Source: Olivibacter oleidegradans
Lineage (GTDB): Bacteria > Bacteroidota > Bacteroidia > Sphingobacteriales > Sphingobacteriaceae
Direction: 5' to 3'
Length of the DNA: 64,000 bases
Assembly: GCF_042432805.1 (NCBI RefSeq)
Contig: NZ_JBHLWO010000005.1
Coordinates: 62,001-126,000, forward strand
The notes beneath the pieces were generated by a model that was not told where the DNA came from, made no database searches, and saw only the letters and a program-made list of their open reading frames with translations. This document shows, in pieces, positions 49,151-56,849 of this stretch; the stretch's first letter is position 1; the number at the start of each line of letters is the position of its first letter. Made by a program: the position numbers and the translations under genes.

Positions 49151-50170
49151 TTAATAAATAAGTATTTTTTTGTCTTGCATGGTGTAAGAAAATGGTTCAA
49201 CTAAACGTAGGGCATTTAAAATGTCCGTTACCGACTCCCGCTCAAAATGGCCAGTGAACTTTAGTTGCTTCAGGTGTTGGTTTTTGAAGTCAATTTTTAC
49301 GTCATAAGCTCTTTCGAGCATTTTGGATACATCCACAAAAGATTGTTCTGCGAAAATAAGCTTATTGAATATCCATGAGGTTTCTATTACTGTATTGTCC
49401 ATCTTTTGTAAATGCGTAATTTGGGTTATGGCACTCGACTTGCTTTCCGGAAGTTCATCTTTGGCAGTCGGATTCCTGACAATCAGTTTTTCAGAAGGCA
49501 TTAATGTAAGTCGGTCAGCGGGTCGATCCTTTAACGTTACCTCTATAGCCCCTGTCAATAAGGTTGTTTCGCTAAACGGGTCATCAGGATAAGATTTAAG
49601 GTTAAACGATGTTCCCAGCACCTTAATATCCATTTGTTCGGTATGGATAATAAAGGGATGTTTGGGGTCTTTAGCAATGTCAAAAAATCCCTCTCCCACC
49701 AAGGTAACCTGTCGTTGCTTATCCTTAAATGTTTTGGGGTAGATGAGCTTGCTTTCCGCATTTAAGACTACTTTACTTCCGTCGGGTAAAGTAAAACTTT
49801 TCTTAGCTGCTCGTTCAGTGTAGGCAATTTGCCGCGTAGAAATTCCGACGAGATAGGTCATAATTGCAATAGAAGCTATAATAAGCACAAAAACGGCGGC
49901 AGCAACTTTCCATAGATACCGTTTGTTCTTACTTTTTTGCGAAGAAATAGGGAACGCTTCCTGCTGTGCGATTTTTGTCCGGATCTTGTTAAAGACACGC
50001 TCGTCCGATGAGTGGTCGGATTGATTATTAGATAGATAAGCTTTGAACAAATCGTACCGCGCCTTAAGCAAAGGATCTTGGAGCAAGCCTGCTAATTCGC
50101 TCACCTCTGATGCTGTTAATTCATTGGTGAATTCTTTTGTTATCAATGTTATGAATCGATCCTGTGACAT
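49151..50170 (-). CDS. FecR-family anti-sigma factor
   Basis: ATG 50170 (MSQDRFITLITKEFTNEL...) was chosen over 50350, which would add 60 residues of hydrophobic junk and cover the divergent GH28 promoter. The 339-residue inner-membrane protein has a cytoplasmic sigma-binding helical region (1-85), one membrane span (about 90-112: LWKVAAAVFVLIIASIAIMTYLVG), then the periplasmic FecR domain (FTLPDGSKVVLNAESKLIYP, VTLVGEGFFDIAKDPKHPFIIHT, IKVLGTSFNLKSYPDD) and the DUF4974 C-terminal domain (ISFAEQSF-like, here LIFAEQSFVDVSKMLERAYDVKIDF). It holds the ECF sigma inactive until the STN domain signals. Its sigma gene lies 2 kb upstream rather than next door. Confidence 0.93.
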   Translation of the reverse strand: MSQDRFITLITKEFTNELTASEVSELAGLLQDPLLKARYDLFKAYLSNNQSDHSSDERVFNKIRTKIAQQEAFPISSQKSKNKRYLWKVAAAVFVLIIASIAIMTYLVGISTRQIAYTERAAKKSFTLPDGSKVVLNAESKLIYPKTFKDKQRQVTLVGEGFFDIAKDPKHPFIIHTEQMDIKVLGTSFNLKSYPDDPFSETTLLTGAIEVTLKDRPADRLTLMPSEKLIVRNPTAKDELPESKSSAITQITHLQKMDNTVIETSWIFNKLIFAEQSFVDVSKMLERAYDVKIDFKNQHLKQLKFTGHFERESVTDILNALRLVEPFSYTMQDKKILIY

Positions 50171-50260
50171 ATGCGGTTTATACCTGTATATGGAGAGGAC
50201 AAATTTTTTGAAGAAATTACCTACAAGAAAATAAAAAAATGTTATTTCTTTAAAATATAT

Positions 50261-50305
50261 CAGGACAGCACAGGTTGCAGTTAACAAAAGAACACCCTTT
50301 TTTTG
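50261..50305 (+). promoter_or_regulatory. Shared half-site promoter of the GH28 gene at 50359
   Basis: CAGGAC (50261) and CAGGTT (50271) are 10 bp apart. The -7-like TTTTTTTG begins at 50298, 27 bp after the second half-site. Start codon 53 bases downstream. The 20 bases from 50261 closely match those at the GH78 promoter (54884). Confidence 0.72.
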
Positions 50306-50358
50306 GAATAAATGCAAATGGCAGCTAGGCACTAACCTTATTATAATCATTAGAAAAA

Positions 50359-51705
50359 ATGCAAGATAAAAACCTGATCATTTTAGCTTTCATGTTATTC
50401 TTCTATTTCCTTGGTTTCAAAAATACCGGGAATTTATTCGCGCAAAATTTTCCGGATGGAACGCCTATTCCGGCTTGGTTTTCAGATACAAATAGGATCG
50501 AAGCGAATGCGCTCGGGGAAAAATATATCATTACTGACCATGGTGTAAAAAACGATAGCACCCTCGTACAAACAGAAAGTATCCAAAAAATTATTGACAA
50601 GGCGTCTGAAAATGGTGGTGGTGTTATTGTTATTCCAAAAGGCGTTTTCCTTACGGGATCACTCTTCTTCAAACCTAAAACACATCTATACCTAGACGAA
50701 GATGCGACGCTCAAATGCAGTGACAATATTGCTGATTTTAAAGTGCTTACTACCCGTATTGAAGGACAGTCGCTGAAATATTTTGCGGCCTTGATCAATG
50801 CCGATGGTTTGGATGGATTTACGATTTCAGGAAAAGGGATAATCAACGGCAATGGATTACGTTATTGGCAGGCGTTCTGGCTTCGCCGCGAGTGGAATCC
50901 GAAATGTACTAATATGGACGAACAGCGCCCGCGGCTATTATACATATCGAATAGTAAAAATGTACAGGTATCAGGCGTTCAGTTGCTTAACTCGCCCTTC
51001 TGGACCTCGCATTATTACAAATGCGAAAACCTAAAGATTTTGGGTGTGCGCATTCTTGCAGGTTCAAATAATGGAAGTGAGGTTCGCGCACCAAGCTCGG
51101 ATGGCATTGACTTGGATGTATGCCAAAATGTGTTAATAAAAAACTGCTATATATCAGTAAATGATGATGGTATTTGCTTAAAGGGTGGTAAAGGGCCGAC
51201 AGCCGATAAGGACCCAAATAATGGGGCTAATCGCAATATCATCATAGAAGACAATACGATTGAAAACTGTCCGTCTCTTACATTGGGTAGCGAATCGGTT
51301 TTTAGTGATAACGTCATTATGAGGCGTTGTACTGTGAAAAATACCTCTTATGTGCTTCGATTGAAGATGCGGCCCGACACACCGCAAAAACATAAAAATA
51401 TATGGGTAGAAGATATTACCGGGACTGCACGTAACTTTCTTTCCATAGATGCATGGACGCAGTTTTTTGATTTGAAAGGGCAACCGGAGCCCAAATCTTC
51501 CGTGAGCCATTTGACTATGCGTAACTGTAAGGTAGCTTGTGATCGCTTCCTCCATATCAAATCTTCGAAACAGTACACGCTTTCCAATTTTACGTTTGAA
51601 AATTTAACTGTTTCAACGCCGAATGAAAGTGGTGTCGTGTTTGACTTCATCAGAGGTTTACAATTGAAGAATATCATTGTAAATGATAAGAAAGCGGTGA
51701 AATAA
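50359..51705 (+). CDS. Atypical GH28 family protein (putative exo-galacturonidase)
   Basis: The 448-residue protein has a signal peptide (about 1-29, ending NLFAQ) and a parallel beta-helix. GH28 motifs are partly kept: SSDGID at 246-251 (N replaced by S), NDD at 268-270 and RLK at 334-336. But the conserved GHG segment with its active-site histidine is replaced by CPSLTLGSES (304-313). It may therefore belong to a divergent GH28 subfamily or bind rather than cleave. It runs opposite to its neighbours and sits between the FecR and ECF sigma genes, with its own shared-type promoter. Confidence 0.82.
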   Translation: MQDKNLIILAFMLFFYFLGFKNTGNLFAQNFPDGTPIPAWFSDTNRIEANALGEKYIITDHGVKNDSTLVQTESIQKIIDKASENGGGVIVIPKGVFLTGSLFFKPKTHLYLDEDATLKCSDNIADFKVLTTRIEGQSLKYFAALINADGLDGFTISGKGIINGNGLRYWQAFWLRREWNPKCTNMDEQRPRLLYISNSKNVQVSGVQLLNSPFWTSHYYKCENLKILGVRILAGSNNGSEVRAPSSDGIDLDVCQNVLIKNCYISVNDDGICLKGGKGPTADKDPNNGANRNIIIEDNTIENCPSLTLGSESVFSDNVIMRRCTVKNTSYVLRLKMRPDTPQKHKNIWVEDITGTARNFLSIDAWTQFFDLKGQPEPKSSVSHLTMRNCKVACDRFLHIKSSKQYTLSNFTFENLTVSTPNESGVVFDFIRGLQLKNIIVNDKKAVK

Positions 51706-52160
51706 AAGGAACCTTTTCTTTAGTCACTTTTATTCGTTATTGTTTGTTTTAAAAGGCACTCATGCTACTTCGTGGTTTCCGCAAAAAGTGACGCAAAACC
51801 GAGCAAGGCGAGCTCATGAACCCCTAATGAAATAAACAATATGTGAATAAACTCATCGCTTGGAACTTTGCTACGATGGTAGTGCTTCAACCTGCAAACC
51901 GCAAATTTCCTAGGCGATATTTTAGCAGAACGGAGGGCTTTTGCAGGCAGCCAACAAGGCCCCGTGTATGGAAAAAACGGCCTTGGAGGATACCAACGCA
52001 ACGAGCAGCAAAGCATTTGCACGTCTGTTTATATCGCAGTATCCAAGCGGATTGAGGAAGTGAAACGGCTCCAATACGCGGAATGGATGCTTTGCAATCA
52101 GGTGCAAGGTAGCCTACACCGCCTTGATTTTGGTTCTTTTCATCTAAGGAAAAGAACATA
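51706..52160 (+). mobile_element. MITE-like repeat, copy B
   Basis: The left flank (51747-51854) matches both flanks of copy A (CGCAAAAAGT, GAGCTCATGA, GTGAATAAACTC). The core at 51870-51937 matches copy C at about 59 of 68 bases by eye and also copy A. GGAAAAAACGGCCTTGG (51970-51986) is shared with copy A. The 23-base stretch 51724-51746 is identical to 54479-54501 in copy C. The right flank is not recognisable, so this copy is one-ended or diverged. Confidence 0.7.
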
Positions 52161-52195
52161 CGTTAAATAAAGGTTGACTAAATAAATCCTTTTTT
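51706..52195. other. Non-coding gap carrying repeat copy B
   Basis: There is no gene between the GH28 and sigma genes, which converge here. Most of the gap is repeat copy B (see separate entry). A 9-bp hairpin near the right end (GTTCTTTTC 52133-52141 with GAAAAGAAC 52149-52157) and a distant 9-bp inverted pair (GCAAAGCAT 52008-52016, ATGCTTTGC 52087-52095) suggest structured RNA or DNA. Several small overlapping open frames (51765-52170) appear to be noise. Confidence 0.6.
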
Positions 52196-52852
52196 TCAAA
52201 AACAGCTGCTCTGTAGAAAAAGAAACAGCGCGATGGCTGAAGCAATGTTCTTAATAATTATTGCAGCATCAGACGCTTGGTGTTTGGTCATGACGGTGTT
52301 TAATTTGGTCATGGCTCGGTAGATTTGTGCATGTACCGTGCGTACCGAAATATTCAAAATTTCGGCCACTTCAGCGCATTTCATTCCATCTTCCTTAACG
52401 AGCTTAAAGATGACGCGGCATTGATGGGGTAAAGAGCCTATCGCCCGATCTAACTGCATAAAAAGTTCTTTCCTTTCCAGTTCTTCGTCGGGGCGATAGG
52501 CATCAATTATTTCGTTTGTTTCTTCGTCTAGTGACACTAACTGCATGGAAGATTTTTTTTTCCAATGATTGAGTGCTTTATTCTTTACACAAATTAGGAG
52601 ATAGACCTCGGGCTTTTTAACATGCTCCAATTTACTACGATTAAGCCATAAATCTACAAAAACGTCTGAAACAATCTCCTCTGATGTCTCCCGATCGCTA
52701 ATATACTGTTGGCAGAATTTAATAAAATTGGCATTGGTCAAGCGGAATAATGCTTCAAAGGCATTGACATTGCTTTCAAAAAGCACTTGCTTCCAACACT
52801 TCAATATCTGTGTATCTCTTTCCAATTTTTGCGTTTTTGACTTGTAAGGCAA
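52196..52852 (-). CDS. ECF-type RNA polymerase sigma factor
   Basis: The 218-residue protein has sigma region 2 (about 25-95: AFEALFRLTNANFIKFCQQYISDRETSEEIVSDVFVDLWLNR) and region 4 (about 130-185: LDRAIGSLPHQCRVIFKLVKEDGMKCAEVAEILNISVRTVHAQIYRAMTKL). It is of the Bacteroidota type that pairs with FecR and STN-SusC proteins. A hydrophobic C-terminal tail (AAIIIKNIASAIALFLFLQSSCF) might anchor it to the membrane. Its cognate FecR is almost certainly the product of 49151-50170, though the two genes are separated by GH28 and repeat copy B. Its promoter carries the shared half-site element, so the sigma gene itself would be under the rhamnose-linked regulon. Confidence 0.93.
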   Translation of the reverse strand: MPYKSKTQKLERDTQILKCWKQVLFESNVNAFEALFRLTNANFIKFCQQYISDRETSEEIVSDVFVDLWLNRSKLEHVKKPEVYLLICVKNKALNHWKKKSSMQLVSLDEETNEIIDAYRPDEELERKELFMQLDRAIGSLPHQCRVIFKLVKEDGMKCAEVAEILNISVRTVHAQIYRAMTKLNTVMTKHQASDAAIIIKNIASAIALFLFLQSSCF

Positions 52853-52888
52853 GGATTATCGGTTTATAAAAATAAAACTCCGGTTACA

Positions 52889-52933
52889 CAAAAAAAAATA
52901 TATTTCAATTGATTTTCATCCTGTACCGTTATG
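52889..52933 (-). promoter_or_regulatory. Shared half-site promoter of the ECF sigma gene
   Basis: On the minus strand CATAAC begins at 52933, CAGGAT at 52923 (10-bp period) and TTTTTTTG at 52896, 27 bp after the second half-site. Start codon 36 bases downstream. It differs by one base in 17 from the element at 30547-30563. Confidence 0.72.
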
Positions 52934-52957
52934 TTGGCTTCATTTACTAAATTTCCG

Positions 52958-54253
52958 CTATTTAATAAGCCTTTCTTCCAGCCATTCACCTACTGCCTCA
53001 TTCTGTTCTTTATAAGTCCAATGTCCGGTTTCTAAAGCAAGATAGAGTTCTTTTGGAGACTGGATTACGTTATACACGGCATATAAAGAAGTTGGCGGAC
53101 AGGTTTCATCGTTAAACCCCCATGAATAAATACCAGGCACTTTAAGTTGTCTTGCAAAATTGACAACATCATAATAACCCATTGTTTGTAGCTTTTCTTT
53201 CGTATTATTAACTTCCCGGCTCGCTGAATCGAGATAATGTGGCCAGCCACCGGCTCGGCCTTTTAGGTATCCTGTTAAATCACTTAGTGCGGGGTAATAG
53301 GAAGCTAAAAATTTGACACGAGCATCTAACGAAGCGGTTACAATCGCAAGTGCTCCGCCCTGACTGCCGCCAATCACTGCCAGTTGCTCACCATCAAACT
53401 GAGGTAATGAAGTAATGAAATCATTCGCTCGCACGCAACCTAAGTATACGCGTTTATAGTAAAAGCGGTCCCGATTATCTAAGTTATAATTAAAGTAGTT
53501 CCCCAACCCACCCAAACGGAGACTGGCATAAAGTTCAGGGTCCATGTTTACCGGTATGCCATGAATGCCTATTTCTAGGGTTATAAATCCCTTCTCGGCG
53601 GTTGCAATGTCGCCATTGTAAGGTCTAACGCCGGCGCCCGGAACTCTTAAAATAGCGGGGTATTTGCCCGTTGCTTTAGGGATGCACAGAATACCGTAAA
53701 GCCTGGAATTACCATAGTTCTGCATGTTGACATGATAGACGTTCACTTTTTCCGTACATCGTTCGGGCAATAGCGTCATCTTTGCATCTAGCGGAATTCC
53801 GGCCAGTTCTTTCTTGGCTTGATTCCAGAATGCGACAAAATCATTCGGCAGTTGGGCTGTTGGTTCAATTTGTTCCGGTGTAAATCCAGCGGTGGCAAGG
53901 CCTTTATATGCTTTGCCATTTACATAGGCATAGGCAGTTAAGCGAAGAAAGCCTGGCTGCTTCATGCCTTCACTTTTAACGGTATAGGACGCGGACGTCA
54001 ACAACAGCGAATCTTTCTTAAGTGCTGGCATTTTTTCCGGGCCGAGCTCATAACGTAAAGGAATATTCTTTAATGGATTGCCATTTTGAAGAATGGTAAC
54101 CGTGAATTTCACCGGTTCATTTAGCTTGTATTCCCAGTTCTCATGATCGGGTGCTACTATCACCTTAATAAATTGCTCGCTGGGCTGGGCAGTTACTCGA
54201 AAAACAATTACAAATAGTAGAAACGCCCATAAATAAATAAATCGCATAGTCAT
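52958..54253 (-). CDS. CE7-family acetylesterase (acetyl xylan esterase type)
   Basis: The 431-residue protein has a signal peptide (about 4-22, ending RVTAQ), a small beta-sandwich (about 27-125) and an alpha/beta-hydrolase domain. The catalytic triad is visible: S297 in GGSQGG (295-300), D382 in GFNDETCPPTS and H411 in ETGHWTY. CE7 enzymes remove acetyl groups from oligosaccharides. Here the acetyl groups could be on pectin or xylan. It lies 105 bases upstream of the sigma gene on the same strand, and the sigma promoter occupies that gap, so the two genes are probably separate units. Its own upstream region shows no shared element. Confidence 0.9.
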   Translation of the reverse strand: MTMRFIYLWAFLLFVIVFRVTAQPSEQFIKVIVAPDHENWEYKLNEPVKFTVTILQNGNPLKNIPLRYELGPEKMPALKKDSLLLTSASYTVKSEGMKQPGFLRLTAYAYVNGKAYKGLATAGFTPEQIEPTAQLPNDFVAFWNQAKKELAGIPLDAKMTLLPERCTEKVNVYHVNMQNYGNSRLYGILCIPKATGKYPAILRVPGAGVRPYNGDIATAEKGFITLEIGIHGIPVNMDPELYASLRLGGLGNYFNYNLDNRDRFYYKRVYLGCVRANDFITSLPQFDGEQLAVIGGSQGGALAIVTASLDARVKFLASYYPALSDLTGYLKGRAGGWPHYLDSASREVNNTKEKLQTMGYYDVVNFARQLKVPGIYSWGFNDETCPPTSLYAVYNVIQSPKELYLALETGHWTYKEQNEAVGEWLEERLIK

Positions 54254-54358
54254 AATTTAAGTTTAATAATGCCATTATAGCAAGGTTGTCGTTTACTTTT
54301 GCTAAAGTAATGAGAATTCGATATTGTTCAATTGTTATCTTCGATTTTTTTCAAGCCG

Positions 54359-54400
54359 ATAAGTATCAAGATATAAGTATCGAGACATAAGTATCAAGAC
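54359..54400. repeat. Three tandem copies of a 14-bp unit
   Basis: ATAAGTATCAAGAT, ATAAGTATCGAGAC and ATAAGTATCAAGAC lie in direct tandem, followed by a partial fourth copy (ATAGAGTA). Non-coding. Confidence 0.85.
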
Positions 54401-54426
54401 ATAGAGTACACACGCTTTAATAAATT

Positions 54427-54812
54427 CGCTTTTAACATACAGCAGAAGGTGTTTATATTAAAAGAACGTTTTTTTTAATCACTTTTATTCGTTATTGTTT
54501 GCTACAATGGTAGTGCATCAACTTACAAACCGCAAATTTCCTAGGCGATATTTCAGTAGAATGAAGAGATTCTGCCAAGCAGTGTAATACTTTGTAAACG
54601 ATTTAAGATCTGTAAACTATGGCAGGTTTGGTTAGAAGCAAATACTTTTCGCTTTCGACAATGCCGCCTCCAAAATTTACGTCATGCAGTGGGAGGCACT
54701 AACATTCCTGTAAATTTTGCAGCGGCGAGTTTATTCACTACTTAATTATTTTCAAAGGTGTTCATGGACTCGCTACGGTCGGCTCTTTGACTACTTTCTT
54801 TGCGGAAAAGAA
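54427..54812 (+). mobile_element. MITE-like repeat, copy C (internally deleted)
   Basis: The left edge (54427-54475, AACATACAGCAGAAGGTGTT) matches the outer edge of copy A. Then 54479-54501 is identical to 23 bases of copy B and runs straight into the core (54501-54568), skipping about 120 bases that separate the two in copy B; the jump occurs at a short TTTG-like repeat. The right inverted flank (54723-54812: GCGAGTTTATTC, then TTCATGGACTC, CTACGGTCGG and TTTGCGGAAAAG) matches the right flank of copy A in the same orientation. Confidence 0.68.
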
Positions 54813-54883
54813 AGTAGTTGGCGGTGTCGCTGCCATTAAGCGACAAATTAATTTTTCCTTTTTTAAAAAGGAACCCCCTAAGT

Positions 54884-54929
54884 CAGGACGGCGCAGGTTG
54901 CGATTGCATAGCGTTTATGTGTATGTTTG
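54884..54929 (+). promoter_or_regulatory. Shared half-site promoter of the GH78 gene
   Basis: CAGGAC (54884) and CAGGTT (54894) are 10 bp apart, with a perfect -7 box TATGTTTG at 54922-54929. Distance from the second half-site is 28 bp, one more than in the other eight. The TTG of the second half-site sits where the -33 element of Bacteroidota promoters is expected. Start codon 52 bases downstream. Confidence 0.78.
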
Positions 54930-54981
54930 CTTTAAGTCATTATATACACAGTAAAAACCGATTAAAGCCAACATAATAAGT

Positions 54982-56760
54982 ATGAAATCATTCCTTCTCA
55001 CAATCCAGCTATGTCTATGGACTTGTGCCTCTTCCATATTATATGCACAGTTACCCCCGGTATTTGAATCAATATATGATGGAAAAATACAAAAAGATGA
55101 ATTGACACGGATTTTTATATCACCCCAACGGATTGTTTGGAAATATGCTGGAGATGGCAGTTTGGTAACAAATGAAAATGAACTCTTAAAGATAGGGAAT
55201 AGCCAGACCGAACTCGGTAAAAAAAATATGTGCGAAATGGTGAGTAACCAAAATGAGACCGCCTCCATCTTATTGGATTATGGAAAGGAAATACACGGGG
55301 GGATACAGCTTGTATTGGGAGGCTCTACACGTCGCGAACCATCTTTGGTCCGTATTCGTTTTGGCGAATCGGTAGGGGAGTGCAATAGCCAAACCCGAAA
55401 TTATGAATGGGGAGTTGGGTATTCGACTGACGACCATGCCAAGCGAGATATTATCATGGAAATACCTCGGGATGGGTTAATAGAACTCGGCAATACGGGG
55501 TTCCGCTTTGTTCGTATTGACCTATTGCAGAAGAATACCACCATCCATATTAAAGAAGCGAGGGCAATTTTGCGATACCGTGATATACCTTATTTGGGAT
55601 CATTTAAAAGTAACGATGAACGGCTCAATAAAATTTGGCTAACGGGAGCCTATACTGTGCATCTGAATATGCAAGAGTATTTGTGGGATGGTATTAAACG
55701 GGATCGTTTGATATGGCTAGGTGATATGCATCCGGAAGTATCTACCATTGCACGAGTGTTCGGTGACAATGACGTGGTGCCAAAAACCCTGGATTTGGCT
55801 TGCCAACAATATCCCTTGCCGCAATGGATGAACGGCATGAGTGCATACTCTTTATGGTACCTGATTATTCAGCACGATTGGTATAAATACAATGGGAATA
55901 TTGATTTTCTAAGGAAACATCAAAACTATATTTTGGGCTTGATCGATTTAATTGACAGTAAAGTTGATGCTGAAGGCAGAGAGAATCTAGCTGCGGAACG
56001 CTTTTTAGATTGGCCGTCTACTCCCAATAAGGAAGGAGTAGAGGCGGGGTATAGAGCGCTCATCGTCTGGGCGATGCAAGATGCTGTCAAATTATGTGAA
56101 ATTTTAAAACAACCGATTGCTGCAAAGAAAGCAGAAGCCTGTGTTGCACGTATGAATAAATATGTAAAAGATCATCATCAATTAAAGCAGGCTGCTTCCT
56201 TAATGGCTATAGCCGGGCTTATTGATCCGGAGAAAGCTTGTAATGAAGTAGTTTCGGTTGGCGGCGCTAAAGATTTCTCTACCTTTTATGGCTATTATAT
56301 GTTACAGGCACAAGCAAAAGCCGGACAATATCAGCAAGCCATGGATATCATTCGCCAATATTGGGGGGGCATGTTGGACATGGGCGCTACTACCTTTTGG
56401 GAAGACTTTAATTTGGATTGGACAAAAAATGCTACGCGCATTGACGAGGTACCGGTACCAGGTAAAAAGGATATACACGGAGATTTCGGTGCCTATTGCT
56501 ATCCCGGGTTTCGACATAGCCTTTGCCATGGTTGGGCATCCGGGCCTACCGCTTGGATGAGTGAACATATACTTGGTGTGAAGATTTTGGAAGCTGGCTG
56601 TAAGGTCATCAAAGTCGAACCTCATCTGGGTGACTTGCAATGGGTAGAAGGTACTTTTCCTACTCCGTACGGGCTGATTGAAATTCGGCATAGTAAGCGA
56701 GCTAACGGGACGATTGAGTCTACCGTAAAGGCGCCGAAAGGTATTAAGGTAATTAAATAG
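54982..56760 (+). CDS. GH78 alpha-L-rhamnosidase (short form)
   Basis: The 592-residue protein has a signal peptide (1-22, ending SILYAQ). A beta-sandwich domain (about 85-195; FRFVRIDLLQKNTTIHIKEARAIL) precedes the (alpha/alpha)6 catalytic barrel. The GH78 acid motif reads WDGIKRDRLIWLGDMHPE, and the later TTFWEDFN and FRHSLCHGWASGPTAWMSEHILGVKIL are typical. It removes alpha-L-rhamnose by inversion. At under 600 residues it is shorter than the 900-1100 residues common in the family, lacking the extra N-terminal sandwich domains. Followed 89 bases later by GH2, which has its own shared-type promoter. Confidence 0.9.
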   Translation: MKSFLLTIQLCLWTCASSILYAQLPPVFESIYDGKIQKDELTRIFISPQRIVWKYAGDGSLVTNENELLKIGNSQTELGKKNMCEMVSNQNETASILLDYGKEIHGGIQLVLGGSTRREPSLVRIRFGESVGECNSQTRNYEWGVGYSTDDHAKRDIIMEIPRDGLIELGNTGFRFVRIDLLQKNTTIHIKEARAILRYRDIPYLGSFKSNDERLNKIWLTGAYTVHLNMQEYLWDGIKRDRLIWLGDMHPEVSTIARVFGDNDVVPKTLDLACQQYPLPQWMNGMSAYSLWYLIIQHDWYKYNGNIDFLRKHQNYILGLIDLIDSKVDAEGRENLAAERFLDWPSTPNKEGVEAGYRALIVWAMQDAVKLCEILKQPIAAKKAEACVARMNKYVKDHHQLKQAASLMAIAGLIDPEKACNEVVSVGGAKDFSTFYGYYMLQAQAKAGQYQQAMDIIRQYWGGMLDMGATTFWEDFNLDWTKNATRIDEVPVPGKKDIHGDFGAYCYPGFRHSLCHGWASGPTAWMSEHILGVKILEAGCKVIKVEPHLGDLQWVEGTFPTPYGLIEIRHSKRANGTIESTVKAPKGIKVIK

Positions 56761-56767
56761 ATGGTGG

Positions 56768-56812
56768 CAGGACGCGTCAGGATAGTCTTTTAACCTCATT
56801 CTTTTATTTTTA
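56768..56812 (+). promoter_or_regulatory. Shared half-site promoter of the GH2 gene
   Basis: CAGGAC (56768) and CAGGAT (56778) are 10 bp apart, and TATTTTTA begins at 56805, 27 bp after the second half-site. It starts 7 bases after the GH78 stop codon. The predicted transcript start (about 56819) leaves almost no leader before ATG 56826, so ATG 56850 is the likely GH2 start. Confidence 0.68.
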
Positions 56813-56849
56813 ACGTATATAAACAATGCTTATAAATAAATGCCGGAGC

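Larger units (their letters stand above)
54254..54883. other. Long non-coding gap with tandem repeat and repeat copy C
   Basis: 630 bases without a convincing gene, between CE7 and the GH78 promoter. It holds the 14-bp tandem repeat (54359-54400) and repeat copy C (54427-54812). The remaining 54254-54358 is presumably the CE7 leader and promoter. Confidence 0.6.

Noticed and set aside
51887..52159. Open frame of 90 residues on the minus strand in the gap after GH28
   Set aside because: It lies wholly in repeat copy B, overlaps other frames on both strands and has an odd Cys/Arg/Gly-rich composition with no domain. It looks like noise from the repeat.
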